Assembly (NCBI GenBank): GCA_013329055.1
Contig: DUKY01000012.1
Span: 38,088-102,087, forward strand
Length of the DNA: 64,000 nucleotides
DNA from: Nanobdellota archaeon
GTDB taxonomy: Archaea > Nanobdellota > Nanobdellia > Pacearchaeales > GW2011-AR1
Reading direction: 5' to 3'
Shown: positions 56,093 through 64,000 of the stretch, piece after piece
How the letters are laid out: every line of letters begins with the position of its first letter
Position numbering within the stretch: position 1 is the stretch's first letter
Notes under the pieces: model-generated
What the model was told of the DNA's origin: nothing
The model's database searches: none
What the model saw: only the letters and a program-made list of their open reading frames with translations
Made by a program: the position numbers and the translations under genes

Positions 56093-57958
56093 TTAAACCA
56101 AATCGTAATAAAGATAAATAGTCTCGCTATCTGTTGAATCATAATCCCTCAATTCTACCGGAACTTTTATTTCATAATCATAAATTCCATACTCTCCAAC
56201 TGATCCTTTGTTAATACTCGCAACAAAAACTAAATCTTCTTTATCTGCAAAATTATATTCGTTATCCCCAAGATCATCAGAACTGTCCCAAAGAATCCCT
56301 GTTTTGAAATTTTCATTATTAGTAGAATTAATTATAGGCACATTCAAAATAACTTTATTATGAATTAAAAGATTATCAGTTTCTTTTGGAGAACCGCCGT
56401 CAGTAAAAACAGAATAAATAGAATCTTCAAAATCTTGCATACCCAAAATATCATCTATTTCAGAAAAATCGTCAATACTGTTGCCCCCGGTAAGATTCCT
56501 TCCAATAGCTAAAAGACTTAACCAATCAATCTCACTTTCTTTATCAGTCATAAACACATTGCCATTCAAATTAATTTCATTCCCCCAAGAACTCACATTC
56601 TTTAATAAGAAGTCAGACAAGATTTTAACCGCACTTACATTCCCATAAAATTCTTGCCATGCTCCAACATAAATAGTCTGATTAATAAAATTATTATTCT
56701 CATCAGATTCTAAAATTAAATTATTTAAATCAGAACTAACAAAAAGATTAGAAGTCCCAATAATAGCCCCCCATGAAACATTCACAAAAGAAGTAGAAAG
56801 ACCACTAAGAGAAATTGTTTGGTTCAATCCTATTTGCTGTCCTCCAAAAAGAGGATTATTGTTATAAAACCCGACTAAAAAATTATCTGCATTACTACAC
56901 CCATTATTTTTTATTGTAGCATTCAAAATAACACTTTCTCCTTCAAAAGGATCCAGATTACTAAAACTTAAATTTAAAAATTTTAAATCAGGCAAATTAG
57001 TATAAGAAAAAAAATCAGGAGAAGTTAAATTCAGAGAATTATTTGCTTTATCAAAAGAATAGCAATTAAAATTCCAACTACCAATCTGATTAATTAAGAG
57101 ATCTACATAATAATCATTCTCTGCAAAGAAATCTGCAGTAAAGTTTTTATTCCCGCTGGAATTGATTGCTTCAATAATTACATTTTCAATCCCTGTTGAA
57201 TCATTCGTATTGCAGGTAACTCTAACAAAAGTAGAATCCCCGCATGTATGAGTCTCATTTACTAAAACAGAATTCACAAAAGGGTTTGTTCTATCAACAT
57301 TTAAAGAAAGATTATTTGCATAAAAAGAAGAAGCGGATAAATTATCTTGAGCTTTACAATTCCATTCATAATGTCCTTCTGGAAGACTTTTTGTAAATAA
57401 AACAGAAGAATTACTCCCAAAAACAGCCAAAGTTTCATTTAAATGCCATCCAAATGACCAATTACCATATAAGCTAATATTTGCTAAATTGGAATCTAAA
57501 TCACCGGCCGAACAATTAAAAGTAATATTAATTAAAGAAAGATTTGCAAAATTTACAGGAGATTTCAAAAAAGAATCAGGAAAACTATTTAATGTAATAT
57601 TATTAGCAATATCAAAACCGCCGTCAGTAACAATTAAAGAAATTTTTTCACTAACATAACCGTCACCTATATCATAAACCATCACATTCAATTCATCATC
57701 GATTTGACAAGGAGTCAATAACATTTCACAATCAATCATATAAGTTTTATTTGTTGAAGAATCACCATTAACACCGATTGTATCGGTTAAATTATCTTGA
57801 ATTCCGTTTATAGGGTTCCACAAAACAACCCTATGATCATTTGCAATAGTGCCATCTTTAGCATCATTAACAATACCAACAACATAATGTGCTGCAGAAC
57901 AATAAGGGATTAAAAAGAAAATAAGAAGGGCAACAAATAAAAAAATATTAAACTTCAT
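56093..57958 (-). CDS. Secreted surface protein: HY-VGIVNDA module, Ig-like domains, C-terminal W..(Y)G domain
   Basis: This 621-residue protein has a signal peptide (FLFVALLIFFLIPYCSA), an N-terminal module (AHYVVGIVNDAKDGTIANDH) matching 38849, an Ig-like domain with YGNWSFGWHLNET, and a CARDB-type domain (LSFSNLDPFEGESVILNATI). The C-terminal domain (WQEFYGNVSAVKILSD ... YDYEIKVPVELRDYDSTDSE) is homologous to the end of the 2316-aa giant protein. GGAGG precedes the ATG by 7 bp, and the start overlaps the AbrB-like gene by 4 bp. Confidence 0.8.
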   Translation of the reverse strand: MKFNIFLFVALLIFFLIPYCSAAHYVVGIVNDAKDGTIANDHRVVLWNPINGIQDNLTDTIGVNGDSSTNKTYMIDCEMLLTPCQIDDELNVMVYDIGDGYVSEKISLIVTDGGFDIANNITLNSFPDSFLKSPVNFANLSLINITFNCSAGDLDSNLANISLYGNWSFGWHLNETLAVFGSNSSVLFTKSLPEGHYEWNCKAQDNLSASSFYANNLSLNVDRTNPFVNSVLVNETHTCGDSTFVRVTCNTNDSTGIENVIIEAINSSGNKNFTADFFAENDYYVDLLINQIGSWNFNCYSFDKANNSLNLTSPDFFSYTNLPDLKFLNLSFSNLDPFEGESVILNATIKNNGCSNADNFLVGFYNNNPLFGGQQIGLNQTISLSGLSTSFVNVSWGAIIGTSNLFVSSDLNNLILESDENNNFINQTIYVGAWQEFYGNVSAVKILSDFLLKNVSSWGNEINLNGNVFMTDKESEIDWLSLLAIGRNLTGGNSIDDFSEIDDILGMQDFEDSIYSVFTDGGSPKETDNLLIHNKVILNVPIINSTNNENFKTGILWDSSDDLGDNEYNFADKEDLVFVASINKGSVGEYGIYDYEIKVPVELRDYDSTDSETIYLYYDLV

Positions 57959-58116
57959 TTTTTATCCTCCTCAATTATAATCCTTTTTTTCAAAACATCA
58001 AATTTAATTAAAATCTTCCTGCCGGATTTTAAATTAAGAGTATCAACTATTGCCTTGGGAATTTTTATTCTATCACCTGTTTGAATTTTTGCATCCTTAA
58101 ATAAAACTTCACTCAT
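57955..58116 (-). CDS. Small AbrB/SpoVT-type DNA-binding protein (53 aa)
   Basis: The 53-residue sequence reads KIQTGDRIKIPKAIVDTLNL then KSGRKILIKF, matching the AbrB swapped-hairpin domain. Its stop overlaps the start of the surface gene at 57958 in an ATGA, so translation is coupled. Three AAGTA[CT]T repeats lie upstream. It probably regulates that surface gene. Confidence 0.7.
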   Translation of the reverse strand: MSEVLFKDAKIQTGDRIKIPKAIVDTLNLKSGRKILIKFDVLKKRIIIEEDKK

Positions 58117-58121
58117 TTTAT

Positions 58122-58151
58122 AAGTACTATTAAAGTACTTTTAAAAGTATT
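58122..58151. promoter_or_regulatory. Three AAGTA[CT]T repeats at 11-12-bp spacing
   Basis: AAGTACT at 58122-58128 and 58133-58139 and AAGTATT at 58145-58151 are placed directly upstream of the AbrB-like gene, about one helical turn apart. Candidate autoregulatory operator. Confidence 0.5.
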
Positions 58152-58201
58152 TAAATTTATTTGTTAATAGATTTTATAAAGTCAAGAGACTAATAGATAA
58201 T

Positions 58202-59008
58202 ATGCTAAAAATACTCTTTGATGCAAAAAAAGCAAAAAAGCATCCATTAGAAATGATGCTTATCGCGATATTTTATTCTTCAATATCTATTTTTCTTGGT
58301 TCTTGGATATTTCCGGAATATTCCTCGTTAATAATTATTTTTTTAACTGTCTTTTCCTGTTCATATATTATTCAAAGCTCAATAAAAATTGAAGAAACAA
58401 AAGAAAAAAATTATAACACAGAATCATTTTTATTAAAAGAACATTCAAAATTATTAAAAATATTATTATTTTTATTTATAGGATTTGTTGTCTCTTTTTC
58501 CTTTTGGTCATTTATTTTATCTGAAGAAAAAATCTCAACACTCTTTAGCCTGCAGGAAGAAACAATTAAAGGTGTAAGATCAATGGCAGTAACAGGAGAT
58601 GCAATTAACAAAGATGTATTCAAAATTATTTTTCTAAACAATCTTAAAGTTTTATCTCTTTCATTTTTACTGGCACTTTTTTATGGAGCAGGAGCGATTT
58701 TTGTTTTAACATGGAATGCAAGTATAATGGGGCTTGTAATAGGAACACTTTCAAAAAATCTTGGAAGTATTTTTGCAATGCCTGTTGCATTCACAAAATA
58801 TTTTCTTCATGGAATTCCGGAAATGCTGTCTTACTTAATAATAATTCTTGCAGGAGGAATAATTTCAACTTCAATAATAAAAGGAGACATTTTGAAAGAT
58901 GGAAAAACAAGAAGGATAATAACAGATACAATAATTTTAGTAATTATCTCAATAAGTTTAATGACTGTTGCAGCATTAATTGAAGTCTATATTTCCCCAT
59001 TAATATAA
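58202..59008 (+). CDS. SpoIIM/DUF95-family membrane protein
   Basis: This 268-residue protein has about six helices. The family marks FLNNLKVLSLSF, FYGAGAIFVLTWNASIMG and a YFLHGIPEML helix are present. Stage II sporulation protein M homologues occur widely in archaea outside sporulation and are thought to act in membrane transport or envelope remodelling. TATA-like TTTTATAAAG lies 26 bp upstream (leaderless). Confidence 0.85.
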   Translation: MLKILFDAKKAKKHPLEMMLIAIFYSSISIFLGSWIFPEYSSLIIIFLTVFSCSYIIQSSIKIEETKEKNYNTESFLLKEHSKLLKILLFLFIGFVVSFSFWSFILSEEKISTLFSLQEETIKGVRSMAVTGDAINKDVFKIIFLNNLKVLSLSFLLALFYGAGAIFVLTWNASIMGLVIGTLSKNLGSIFAMPVAFTKYFLHGIPEMLSYLIIILAGGIISTSIIKGDILKDGKTRRIITDTIILVIISISLMTVAALIEVYISPLI

Positions 59009-59010
59009 AA

Positions 59011-59277
59011 CTAAATATCTTTATATTTTAATTTTAAATCTTCTAAAGAAAGACCATTAATAGAATCTGCTCCTTCATAATCACGAAACGCTTGAGTGTT
59101 TCTTAGATAATTTTCTGTTTCTTCTCTTCTTCTTTTATTATTTTCGAATAAAATTTCAATTTGTCTTTCTCTGGTTAAAGGTTTCTTTATTCCAATATAA
59201 TCAAAGATTTCTTCAACATCAAAATTATTTTCTATACTTCCCATAATTTTACCTTCATCCAAAAAATAATTTTTCAT
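59011..59277 (-). CDS. Small uncharacterised protein (88 aa)
   Basis: A charged soluble sequence with helical segments (RERQIEILFENNKRRREETE); no known domain. It converges with the SpoIIM gene at a 2-bp gap and is divergent from 59362. Confidence 0.45.
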   Translation of the reverse strand: MKNYFLDEGKIMGSIENNFDVEEIFDYIGIKKPLTRERQIEILFENNKRRREETENYLRNTQAFRDYEGADSINGLSLEDLKLKYKDI

Positions 59278-59330
59278 TTATAAAGATTTATATCATTCAA
59301 AATTAAATATATCCTTATTAATATAAAAAC

Positions 59331-59340
59331 ATTTATATAA
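59331..59340 (+). promoter_or_regulatory. TATA box for the gene at 59362
   Basis: ATTTATATAA is centred 26 bp before the ATG, predicting a leaderless transcript whose first base is about the start codon. Confidence 0.6.
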
Positions 59341-59346
59341 GTTTTA

Positions 59347-59362
59347 TACGAAAGTATTCGTA
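59347..59362. promoter_or_regulatory. Operator-like palindrome overlapping the start codon
   Basis: TACGAAAGTATTCGTA has perfect 6-bp arms and spans the interval from the TATA box to the A of the ATG. Binding would block initiation. The related palindrome is at 20104. Confidence 0.5.
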
Positions 59363-61038
59363 TGGACAAAAAGCTCTTTTTAATAATAGGGTTATTAATA
59401 AGTATAACATCTTTAATTTCTGCAGAAGAGTTTACAAATATTATTTCAAATTCAGAAAATTGGCAGGATGTATATTCAATAATGCATTATGCAAATTTAA
59501 AAAATGTTGAAGGAGATTTTATAACCAGCACAGAACATGGAACAGTGATATTAAATGGAATTAATAAAGAGAATAAAATAAAAGTAATTACTTCAAAAGA
59601 CAATCCTTATTTATTTAATTATAAAGAAACTATTGAATCTCAGGGTTTTCAGGGAGTTGAAGAGATTACAGTTGAAGATGCAAATCTTGAATTAATAAAT
59701 GACTTACCGGAAATCCAAAATTTTATTCTTGTCGGTGATTCATTTGGATATAATGCAATTGCAGTAATACCTTACGCAATTTTAACAGACTCATGGGTCT
59801 TTCTGGCAAATAGACTAAATGCACAAGAAATAGATTTTATTTTATCAGAGAGAAATGTTAAGAAAGTATTAATTTATGGTTATGTTGATAGGGAAGTTAG
59901 AGATGCAATTGAAAAATATAATCCTGAAATAATAGATAATGAAGACAGATTCCAGGATAATATCGAAATTGTGGAAAAATTTTTAGCAATACAACCAACT
60001 AAACAAGCACTCTTAACAAATGGAGAATTTATTGAAAAAGAATTAATGAAAGGAAAAGAACCAATAATTTTTACAGGAAAAGAAAATGTTCCTGACCAGA
60101 TTAGAGATTATTTAAAAGATTCTATGATTGAAATTGGAGTTCTAATTGGCAATGATTTAATTAACACTGCAACAAACATACGAAGAAGCACAGGAATTAG
60201 CGTAATGGTAAAATTCGCACGAGGTGCAAGATCTCAACAAAGTGGAATTTCAGCTGTTGAAGGGCTTGATTTATTTCCATTGCCAACACCAACAATGAAT
60301 TTAGAATTGCATTCTGTAAAATATAATAAAATCAATTCTCAATTAGAAGTCACGTATAAAAGTTCCTCTAATATCCCTATCTATTTCAAAGGAACAATAA
60401 CAGTAAAATCAGATACAGAATCAATTAAAGTTGGAGATACACAACCAACATTCATAACCCCGGAAAATTTTAAGACAGTAATATATCCTCTTGAATTAAA
60501 ATCTTTAGAAAATTTATCTGCGGAAATTTATACAATTTATGGGGATTCAAAATCATCATCAGATAGGATATTAAAAAAAGAAATAGATATAGGTGTAATA
60601 GAAGTTTTAGATAAATGTAAAATAGAAATTAAAGATTTAAAATATAATAAACAAAGTAAATCATTTATTATTGAAATTAAAAATTTAGAAAACGCCAATT
60701 GTTGGGTTAGTGTAGAATTAGAAGATGTCTTAACAGGATATACAAAAAAAACAATAGGCACCGAAAAGTCAATAGAAATACCCGCTAAAAAATCTAAAGC
60801 AATAAGTATTAAAGAAGAAATGACAGAAGAAGAATTAATTTCAAATAAGGTTATTAACCTAATCGCCCACTACGGTGAAAGAGAAGAAAATTTAGTAAAT
60901 ATAATTCAAGGAGAATTTGAATTAAATGTCGATAATTTAACAACAATAACTTATGCAATATTAATACTTTTATTATTAATAATCTTATTAATAGTATTTT
61001 TATTTGTTTTAAAAAAAGATGATGATGAAGAGATTTAA
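59362..61038 (+). CDS. Membrane-anchored protein with CWB2-like domain (558 aa)
   Basis: A signal peptide (FLIIGLLISITSLISA) is followed by a region about 20-290 with alternating helix/strand elements: FILVGDSFGYNAIAVIPYAI, SWVFLANRLN, KKVLIYGYVDREV and a second copy-like set near IIFTGKENVP. The order (G-D-xYNAIA ... ADSxVFLA ... VLIYGYV) resembles cell-wall-binding repeat 2 proteins. Beta domains follow, then a C-terminal helix (ITYAILILLLLIILLIVFLFVL) and an acidic tail. It may be a surface-polymer-binding protein; archaea lack peptidoglycan, so the ligand differs. Confidence 0.7.
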   Translation: MDKKLFLIIGLLISITSLISAEEFTNIISNSENWQDVYSIMHYANLKNVEGDFITSTEHGTVILNGINKENKIKVITSKDNPYLFNYKETIESQGFQGVEEITVEDANLELINDLPEIQNFILVGDSFGYNAIAVIPYAILTDSWVFLANRLNAQEIDFILSERNVKKVLIYGYVDREVRDAIEKYNPEIIDNEDRFQDNIEIVEKFLAIQPTKQALLTNGEFIEKELMKGKEPIIFTGKENVPDQIRDYLKDSMIEIGVLIGNDLINTATNIRRSTGISVMVKFARGARSQQSGISAVEGLDLFPLPTPTMNLELHSVKYNKINSQLEVTYKSSSNIPIYFKGTITVKSDTESIKVGDTQPTFITPENFKTVIYPLELKSLENLSAEIYTIYGDSKSSSDRILKKEIDIGVIEVLDKCKIEIKDLKYNKQSKSFIIEIKNLENANCWVSVELEDVLTGYTKKTIGTEKSIEIPAKKSKAISIKEEMTEEELISNKVINLIAHYGEREENLVNIIQGEFELNVDNLTTITYAILILLLLIILLIVFLFVLKKDDDEEI

Positions 61039-61073
61039 AATCAATCTCATTTATTCGACTGCAAATCTATTTT

Positions 61074-61227
61074 TTCATTCCCTATTTTGGTCAATATCCT
61101 ACAGCTTTGCTACGTCCAAAGGAGGGATTAGAAATTTCCTTCTTCAAACTTAAAGAATTTCTTCATTCCTCATTTGGTTTAATGTAACATAGAATTTACG
61201 ACGTCCAAATGGGGGATTAGAAATTTA
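61074..61227. repeat. Two tandem 88-bp structured repeats in a convergent gap
   Basis: Units at 61074-61139 and 61162-61227 share TTCATTCC..., ACGTCCAAA-GGNGGGATTAGAAATTT. Each folds with a 12-bp stem: TCCCTATTTTGG/CCAAAGGAGGGA (one mismatch and a G-U pair) and TTCCTCATTTGG/CCAAATGGGGGA (fully paired with G-U). The compensatory differences favour RNA structure. It lies between convergent genes, so a bidirectional terminator is an alternative. Confidence 0.6.
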
Positions 61228-61238
61228 CATTCTAAAGA

Positions 61239-61772
61239 TTAGTAAATTTCTTTATTCTCTTTTACAGCTCTTTCTTGCTCTTCAAAAGAAATTAAACTTT
61301 TTTCAATATTTTCAACTAAAATAAAAATCTTATCAAAATCTTCTTTGTTTAAAGAAGAACTAAAAAGTTTAATCTTTAATGGAACAGACATAAATTTTAA
61401 ACTTAAGAATAAAACAGAGTAACCCTTTTTTCTTAAATCAGATAATCTGGATTTAAGATCATCACTTTTATCTTTTAAAAAATCAAGTATTAATCCCTTA
61501 ATAAAAATATTAAAATCTTCTTTTTCCTTAAAAACTCGATTAAACTGAATTTTTTCAATAAATTTGGGATTCTTATTTTTAATATCTGATAAGATTAAGG
61601 ATAAATCTTTTGAAATAAATTTGAAAGTATCTTCAAAAGATTCTATTTTTACTCCTTGATTCCCAGAGACTATTTTTTTAAGCTCATCGTCCCTTTTCTT
61701 TAATTTCTCTTCGTCTTTAACCTCGCTCTTAATAACCTTATTTTCTTTAGAAATTTGCTTATTCTTTTTCAT
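61239..61772 (-). CDS. Small helical partner protein of HerA-like ATPase, paralogue 2
   Basis: This 177-residue charged helical protein shares KKGYSVLFLSLKF, KIKLFSSS, KEDFDKIFILVENIEKSL with the protein at 49951-50346. It overlaps the end of the ATPase gene by 14 bp. It is probably translated with it as a cognate partner. No catalytic motif. Confidence 0.7.
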   Translation of the reverse strand: MKKNKQISKENKVIKSEVKDEEKLKKRDDELKKIVSGNQGVKIESFEDTFKFISKDLSLILSDIKNKNPKFIEKIQFNRVFKEKEDFNIFIKGLILDFLKDKSDDLKSRLSDLRKKGYSVLFLSLKFMSVPLKIKLFSSSLNKEDFDKIFILVENIEKSLISFEEQERAVKENKEIY

Positions 61773-64000
61773 CTTTTTTCTTTAAAGTCTTTTTCTTTAA
61801 TTTATCTTTAGTTTTGTCATCCTTATTATTAATATTATTTTCTTTAGAAACAGTTTTATCTTTTTCTTCAATAACATCTTTTTTTGAAGATTTCCCAAAA
61901 TTCATCAAAACTTTTATAATTTCAAATTTATCTTTAAGAGATTTATATTTTTCACCTTCATCTTTTGAAAAATTATTTGTTATCCAATCAGATATATCAT
62001 TTTTTTCATCGTTAACATGAATTTTAAATATTTCGTCATCCATATTCGGCAAATAATCTCTTAACTCTTTTACACTTCCAACCATGATACCATTATCAAA
62101 AGTTAAAGGTGTAACTTCCTTTTCGTCTAACTTTTCTTCAACTTTTTTCTTTCCGCTTTCCTTTTCATCTTCCTTTTTTTGTTCTTTCTCAAATTTTTCT
62201 CTGGATTTTTTAGCTTCTTCAATTGATTTTTTTATTTCTTCCTCGCTTGCAAGTTCAATTTTTCTTTCTTTAGGTTTTTTACCCAATTTTTCCCATTCCT
62301 TTTCAATACGTGGTTTTAAACCCTCGAGATAAATTTCTACAACAGAAAAACTACCGGACATAATTTTATCCTTAATTAGTTTTAATTCCATCTTTAAATC
62401 AAAAGTATCAACTTTTTCTTCTTCTAATTGAGAAACCTGATATTCTAAATCATCAAAAATATCATTATAATTATTATATTTCTCAAGCTCCTCGTCAGGT
62501 AATCTACGGGTGCTATGTAAAATTGGTCTAAAATTAATAAAATATGGTTGAGCATGATTATAAGCCGGATTTTCAAACATACCAACACCAACAGACGCCC
62601 TAACTAGTGACTGCAAAAATTCTTCGCCATATTTTGTTTTAATACGATTTAAATCTCCTTCATCACGAGTCCTCATCTGTACTTCTGTAGAAATATTAGC
62701 TTTAATTTCACCAACAAAATCATTTAAAACTTGCGAAACGAGCATAATTCCAATACCCCATTTACGAAATTCCCTGCAACCTCTTTCAATTTGCAAGAAC
62801 CCTTCACCACTACCACCAAACTTAGAAAGTAATCTATGAACTTCATCAAAAACAACCAAAACCTTCAAAGTAGGAGATTCCTTTGGATCTGATTTAAACA
62901 CCTGACGAATAACATTTGCAACAAAAGTATCCATCTGTTTTGGATCTAATTTATTCAAGGAAAAAATTTGGATTTGCCCGGGAGTCATATATTTATTAAT
63001 ATCAATAATTTGCCTGGCATCTTTAACCTGCCGAACATTTCCTTTAAATGCTCTTGCATCACTTTCTTTTAATCCGAAATTAGAATAATAAGAAATCATC
63101 TTTTTATCATCACATTTTCTAAGCATACCGCTCCACTGAGCAGTTGGATCAAAAACAATTACAGCAATATTATTCATTAAAGCCTCTTCGATAATCACCT
63201 GTGCTGAAATAGATTTACCACCACCAGTCGCACCAGCGACGATTGAATGAGTCGTTAATTTGTTTGGATCTAAATATGCAAGAGTCTTTTTTTCAGCAAT
63301 ATGCCCAAGGTACAAAAAACCATCTTCTTTTTTTGGAATAGTATCTAAATCTAATTTCATTTTATACTTCTTCTTGCTTTCAATATGTCTTTTAATTAAA
63401 ATAAATAAAATTAAACTTAAAAGAAAAAAAGAAACAATTAAAATTAATACCCACATAGGAAAAAAACCAAACAAAAGAATATTCATAAAAGCAACTTTCA
63501 ACACAAAAGGAGAGGTATCAATTATTGTTTCATCATCATACAAAAGAGTTGTTTTTAAAATATAATCACCTTTTTGTACTTCTAAAGGTAAATCAAAAAT
63601 TTTAATTTCTTGAATAGAATTGCTAACATTAATTAATTCATTTCCTAAAAGATAAGTATTATTATTTTCATCAACTAAAGAATAATATAACGAAACATTA
63701 TTTACCTCCTCTCTATTCAGCTTATTTAAATTTAATTTAAATTTAATGGGTTTACCCAAAACAAAACTTTTCCTTAATAAATCTATATTCATTAATAAAA
63801 GAGGATTTAAATCTGTCTCAACAATACTTAAATTTACAGAAATCTTTTCCTCAATATCTCCTCTTAAACCGATATTGCCTGTATAAACACCTAACTCTTT
63901 TCCTTTTATTAAAAAATAAGCAGACTCACTTCCCATAGACGGAATTAAAAGACTTACATTTTCAAATTCAATAAAGTCTAATAAATCATTTTCAACATAA
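61759..64000 (-). CDS. Membrane-anchored HerA/DUF87-type ATPase, second copy (N terminus beyond window)
   Basis: The frame stays open to the right edge, so the start is outside. Part of the extracellular beta region is followed by a membrane helix (WVLILIVSFFLLSLILFIL) and the ATPase core with Walker A GATGGGKS, VIVFDPTAQWSG, VLVVFDEVHRLL and QMRTRDEGDLNRIKTKYGEE. The C-terminal part contains GSVKELRDYLPNMDDEIF and a DISDWITNNFSKDEGE segment, resembling the small DUF5752-type domain, then a Lys-rich tail. The core is nearly identical to that at 50403 while the external region differs. Confidence 0.8.
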   Translation of the reverse strand, partial: YVENDLLDFIEFENVSLLIPSMGSESAYFLIKGKELGVYTGNIGLRGDIEEKISVNLSIVETDLNPLLLMNIDLLRKSFVLGKPIKFKLNLNKLNREEVNNVSLYYSLVDENNNTYLLGNELINVSNSIQEIKIFDLPLEVQKGDYILKTTLLYDDETIIDTSPFVLKVAFMNILLFGFFPMWVLILIVSFFLLSLILFILIKRHIESKKKYKMKLDLDTIPKKEDGFLYLGHIAEKKTLAYLDPNKLTTHSIVAGATGGGKSISAQVIIEEALMNNIAVIVFDPTAQWSGMLRKCDDKKMISYYSNFGLKESDARAFKGNVRQVKDARQIIDINKYMTPGQIQIFSLNKLDPKQMDTFVANVIRQVFKSDPKESPTLKVLVVFDEVHRLLSKFGGSGEGFLQIERGCREFRKWGIGIMLVSQVLNDFVGEIKANISTEVQMRTRDEGDLNRIKTKYGEEFLQSLVRASVGVGMFENPAYNHAQPYFINFRPILHSTRRLPDEELEKYNNYNDIFDDLEYQVSQLEEEKVDTFDLKMELKLIKDKIMSGSFSVVEIYLEGLKPRIEKEWEKLGKKPKERKIELASEEEIKKSIEEAKKSREKFEKEQKKEDEKESGKKKVEEKLDEKEVTPLTFDNGIMVGSVKELRDYLPNMDDEIFKIHVNDEKNDISDWITNNFSKDEGEKYKSLKDKFEIIKVLMNFGKSSKKDVIEEKDKTVSKENNINNKDDKTKDKLKKKTLKKKDEKE

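Noticed and set aside
1-64000. tRNA or rRNA genes
   Set aside because: No GC-rich cloverleaf-like or rRNA-like stretch noticed in any gap, though no covariance scan was run.

Overview
AT-rich archaeal chromosome. The TyrRS is of the archaeal type, there are Hef-family helicase and ERCC4 nuclease genes, a TGS-domain GTPase, HerA/DUF87-type ATPases, a SpoIIM-family membrane protein, and a very large investment in N-glycosylation-sequon-rich surface proteins. Several genes have an AT-rich TATA-like box centred about 26 bp before the ATG, as expected for leaderless archaeal mRNAs, while downstream operon genes carry GGAGG-type ribosome sites. Together this suggests a small-genome DPANN lineage (Pacearchaeota/Woesearchaeota-like). 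That placement is an inference, since no rRNA is present.

Layout. 1-17.4 kb holds mostly housekeeping or cytoplasmic genes: a truncated DUF262-HNH protein, a PRC-barrel protein, a degenerate site-2-protease homologue, a Hef helicase and a separate ERCC4 nuclease, a CBS-less IMPDH/GMP reductase, a kinase-deoxyribosyltransferase fusion, an M16 peptidase, an arginase-fold protein with altered metal ligands, an FmrO/ArmA-like rRNA methyltransferase homologue, AAG glycosylase, a TGS GTPase and TyrRS. The gaps between these genes carry unusual structured repeat elements. 17.5-49 kb is a surface-protein island almost entirely on the minus strand. It contains two giant Ig-repeat proteins (2316 and about 2579 aa), two syntenic sets of small paralogous secreted proteins, a membrane metalloprotease with an HEFGH motif, and a MazEF-type pair. 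49-64 kb contains two cassettes built around membrane-anchored HerA-like ATPases with extracellular domains. Each ATPase gene is followed by a paralogous small helical protein. The region also has more surface proteins, a SpoIIM-like protein and a CWB2-like membrane-anchored protein.

How it fits together. The secreted proteins are assembled from a small stock of shared modules (an N-terminal HY-VGIVNDA module, a W-x-x-[YF]-x-G C-terminal domain, an AEHLDS module, Ig repeats) that recur alone or fused. Small DNA-binding proteins (RHH, AbrB-type, DUF2080-like, winged helix), three of them absent from simple long-ORF calling, sit directly upstream of and often overlap surface genes. Two of them have three roughly 11-bp-spaced repeats at their own promoters. 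The HerA-type ATPases plus coiled-coil and small membrane partners look like an energised envelope apparatus of unknown function.

The most unusual non-coding content is (i) a 321-bp element with 10-bp terminal inverted repeats and a perfect 9-bp target duplication, related to at least three other intergenic elements that share a core but have compensatory changes in their closing stems, (ii) two long multi-hairpin intergenic loci near 11.5 and 13.2 kb, and (iii) a tandem 88-bp structured repeat at 61.1 kb. No tRNA, rRNA, CRISPR array or transposase gene was seen.
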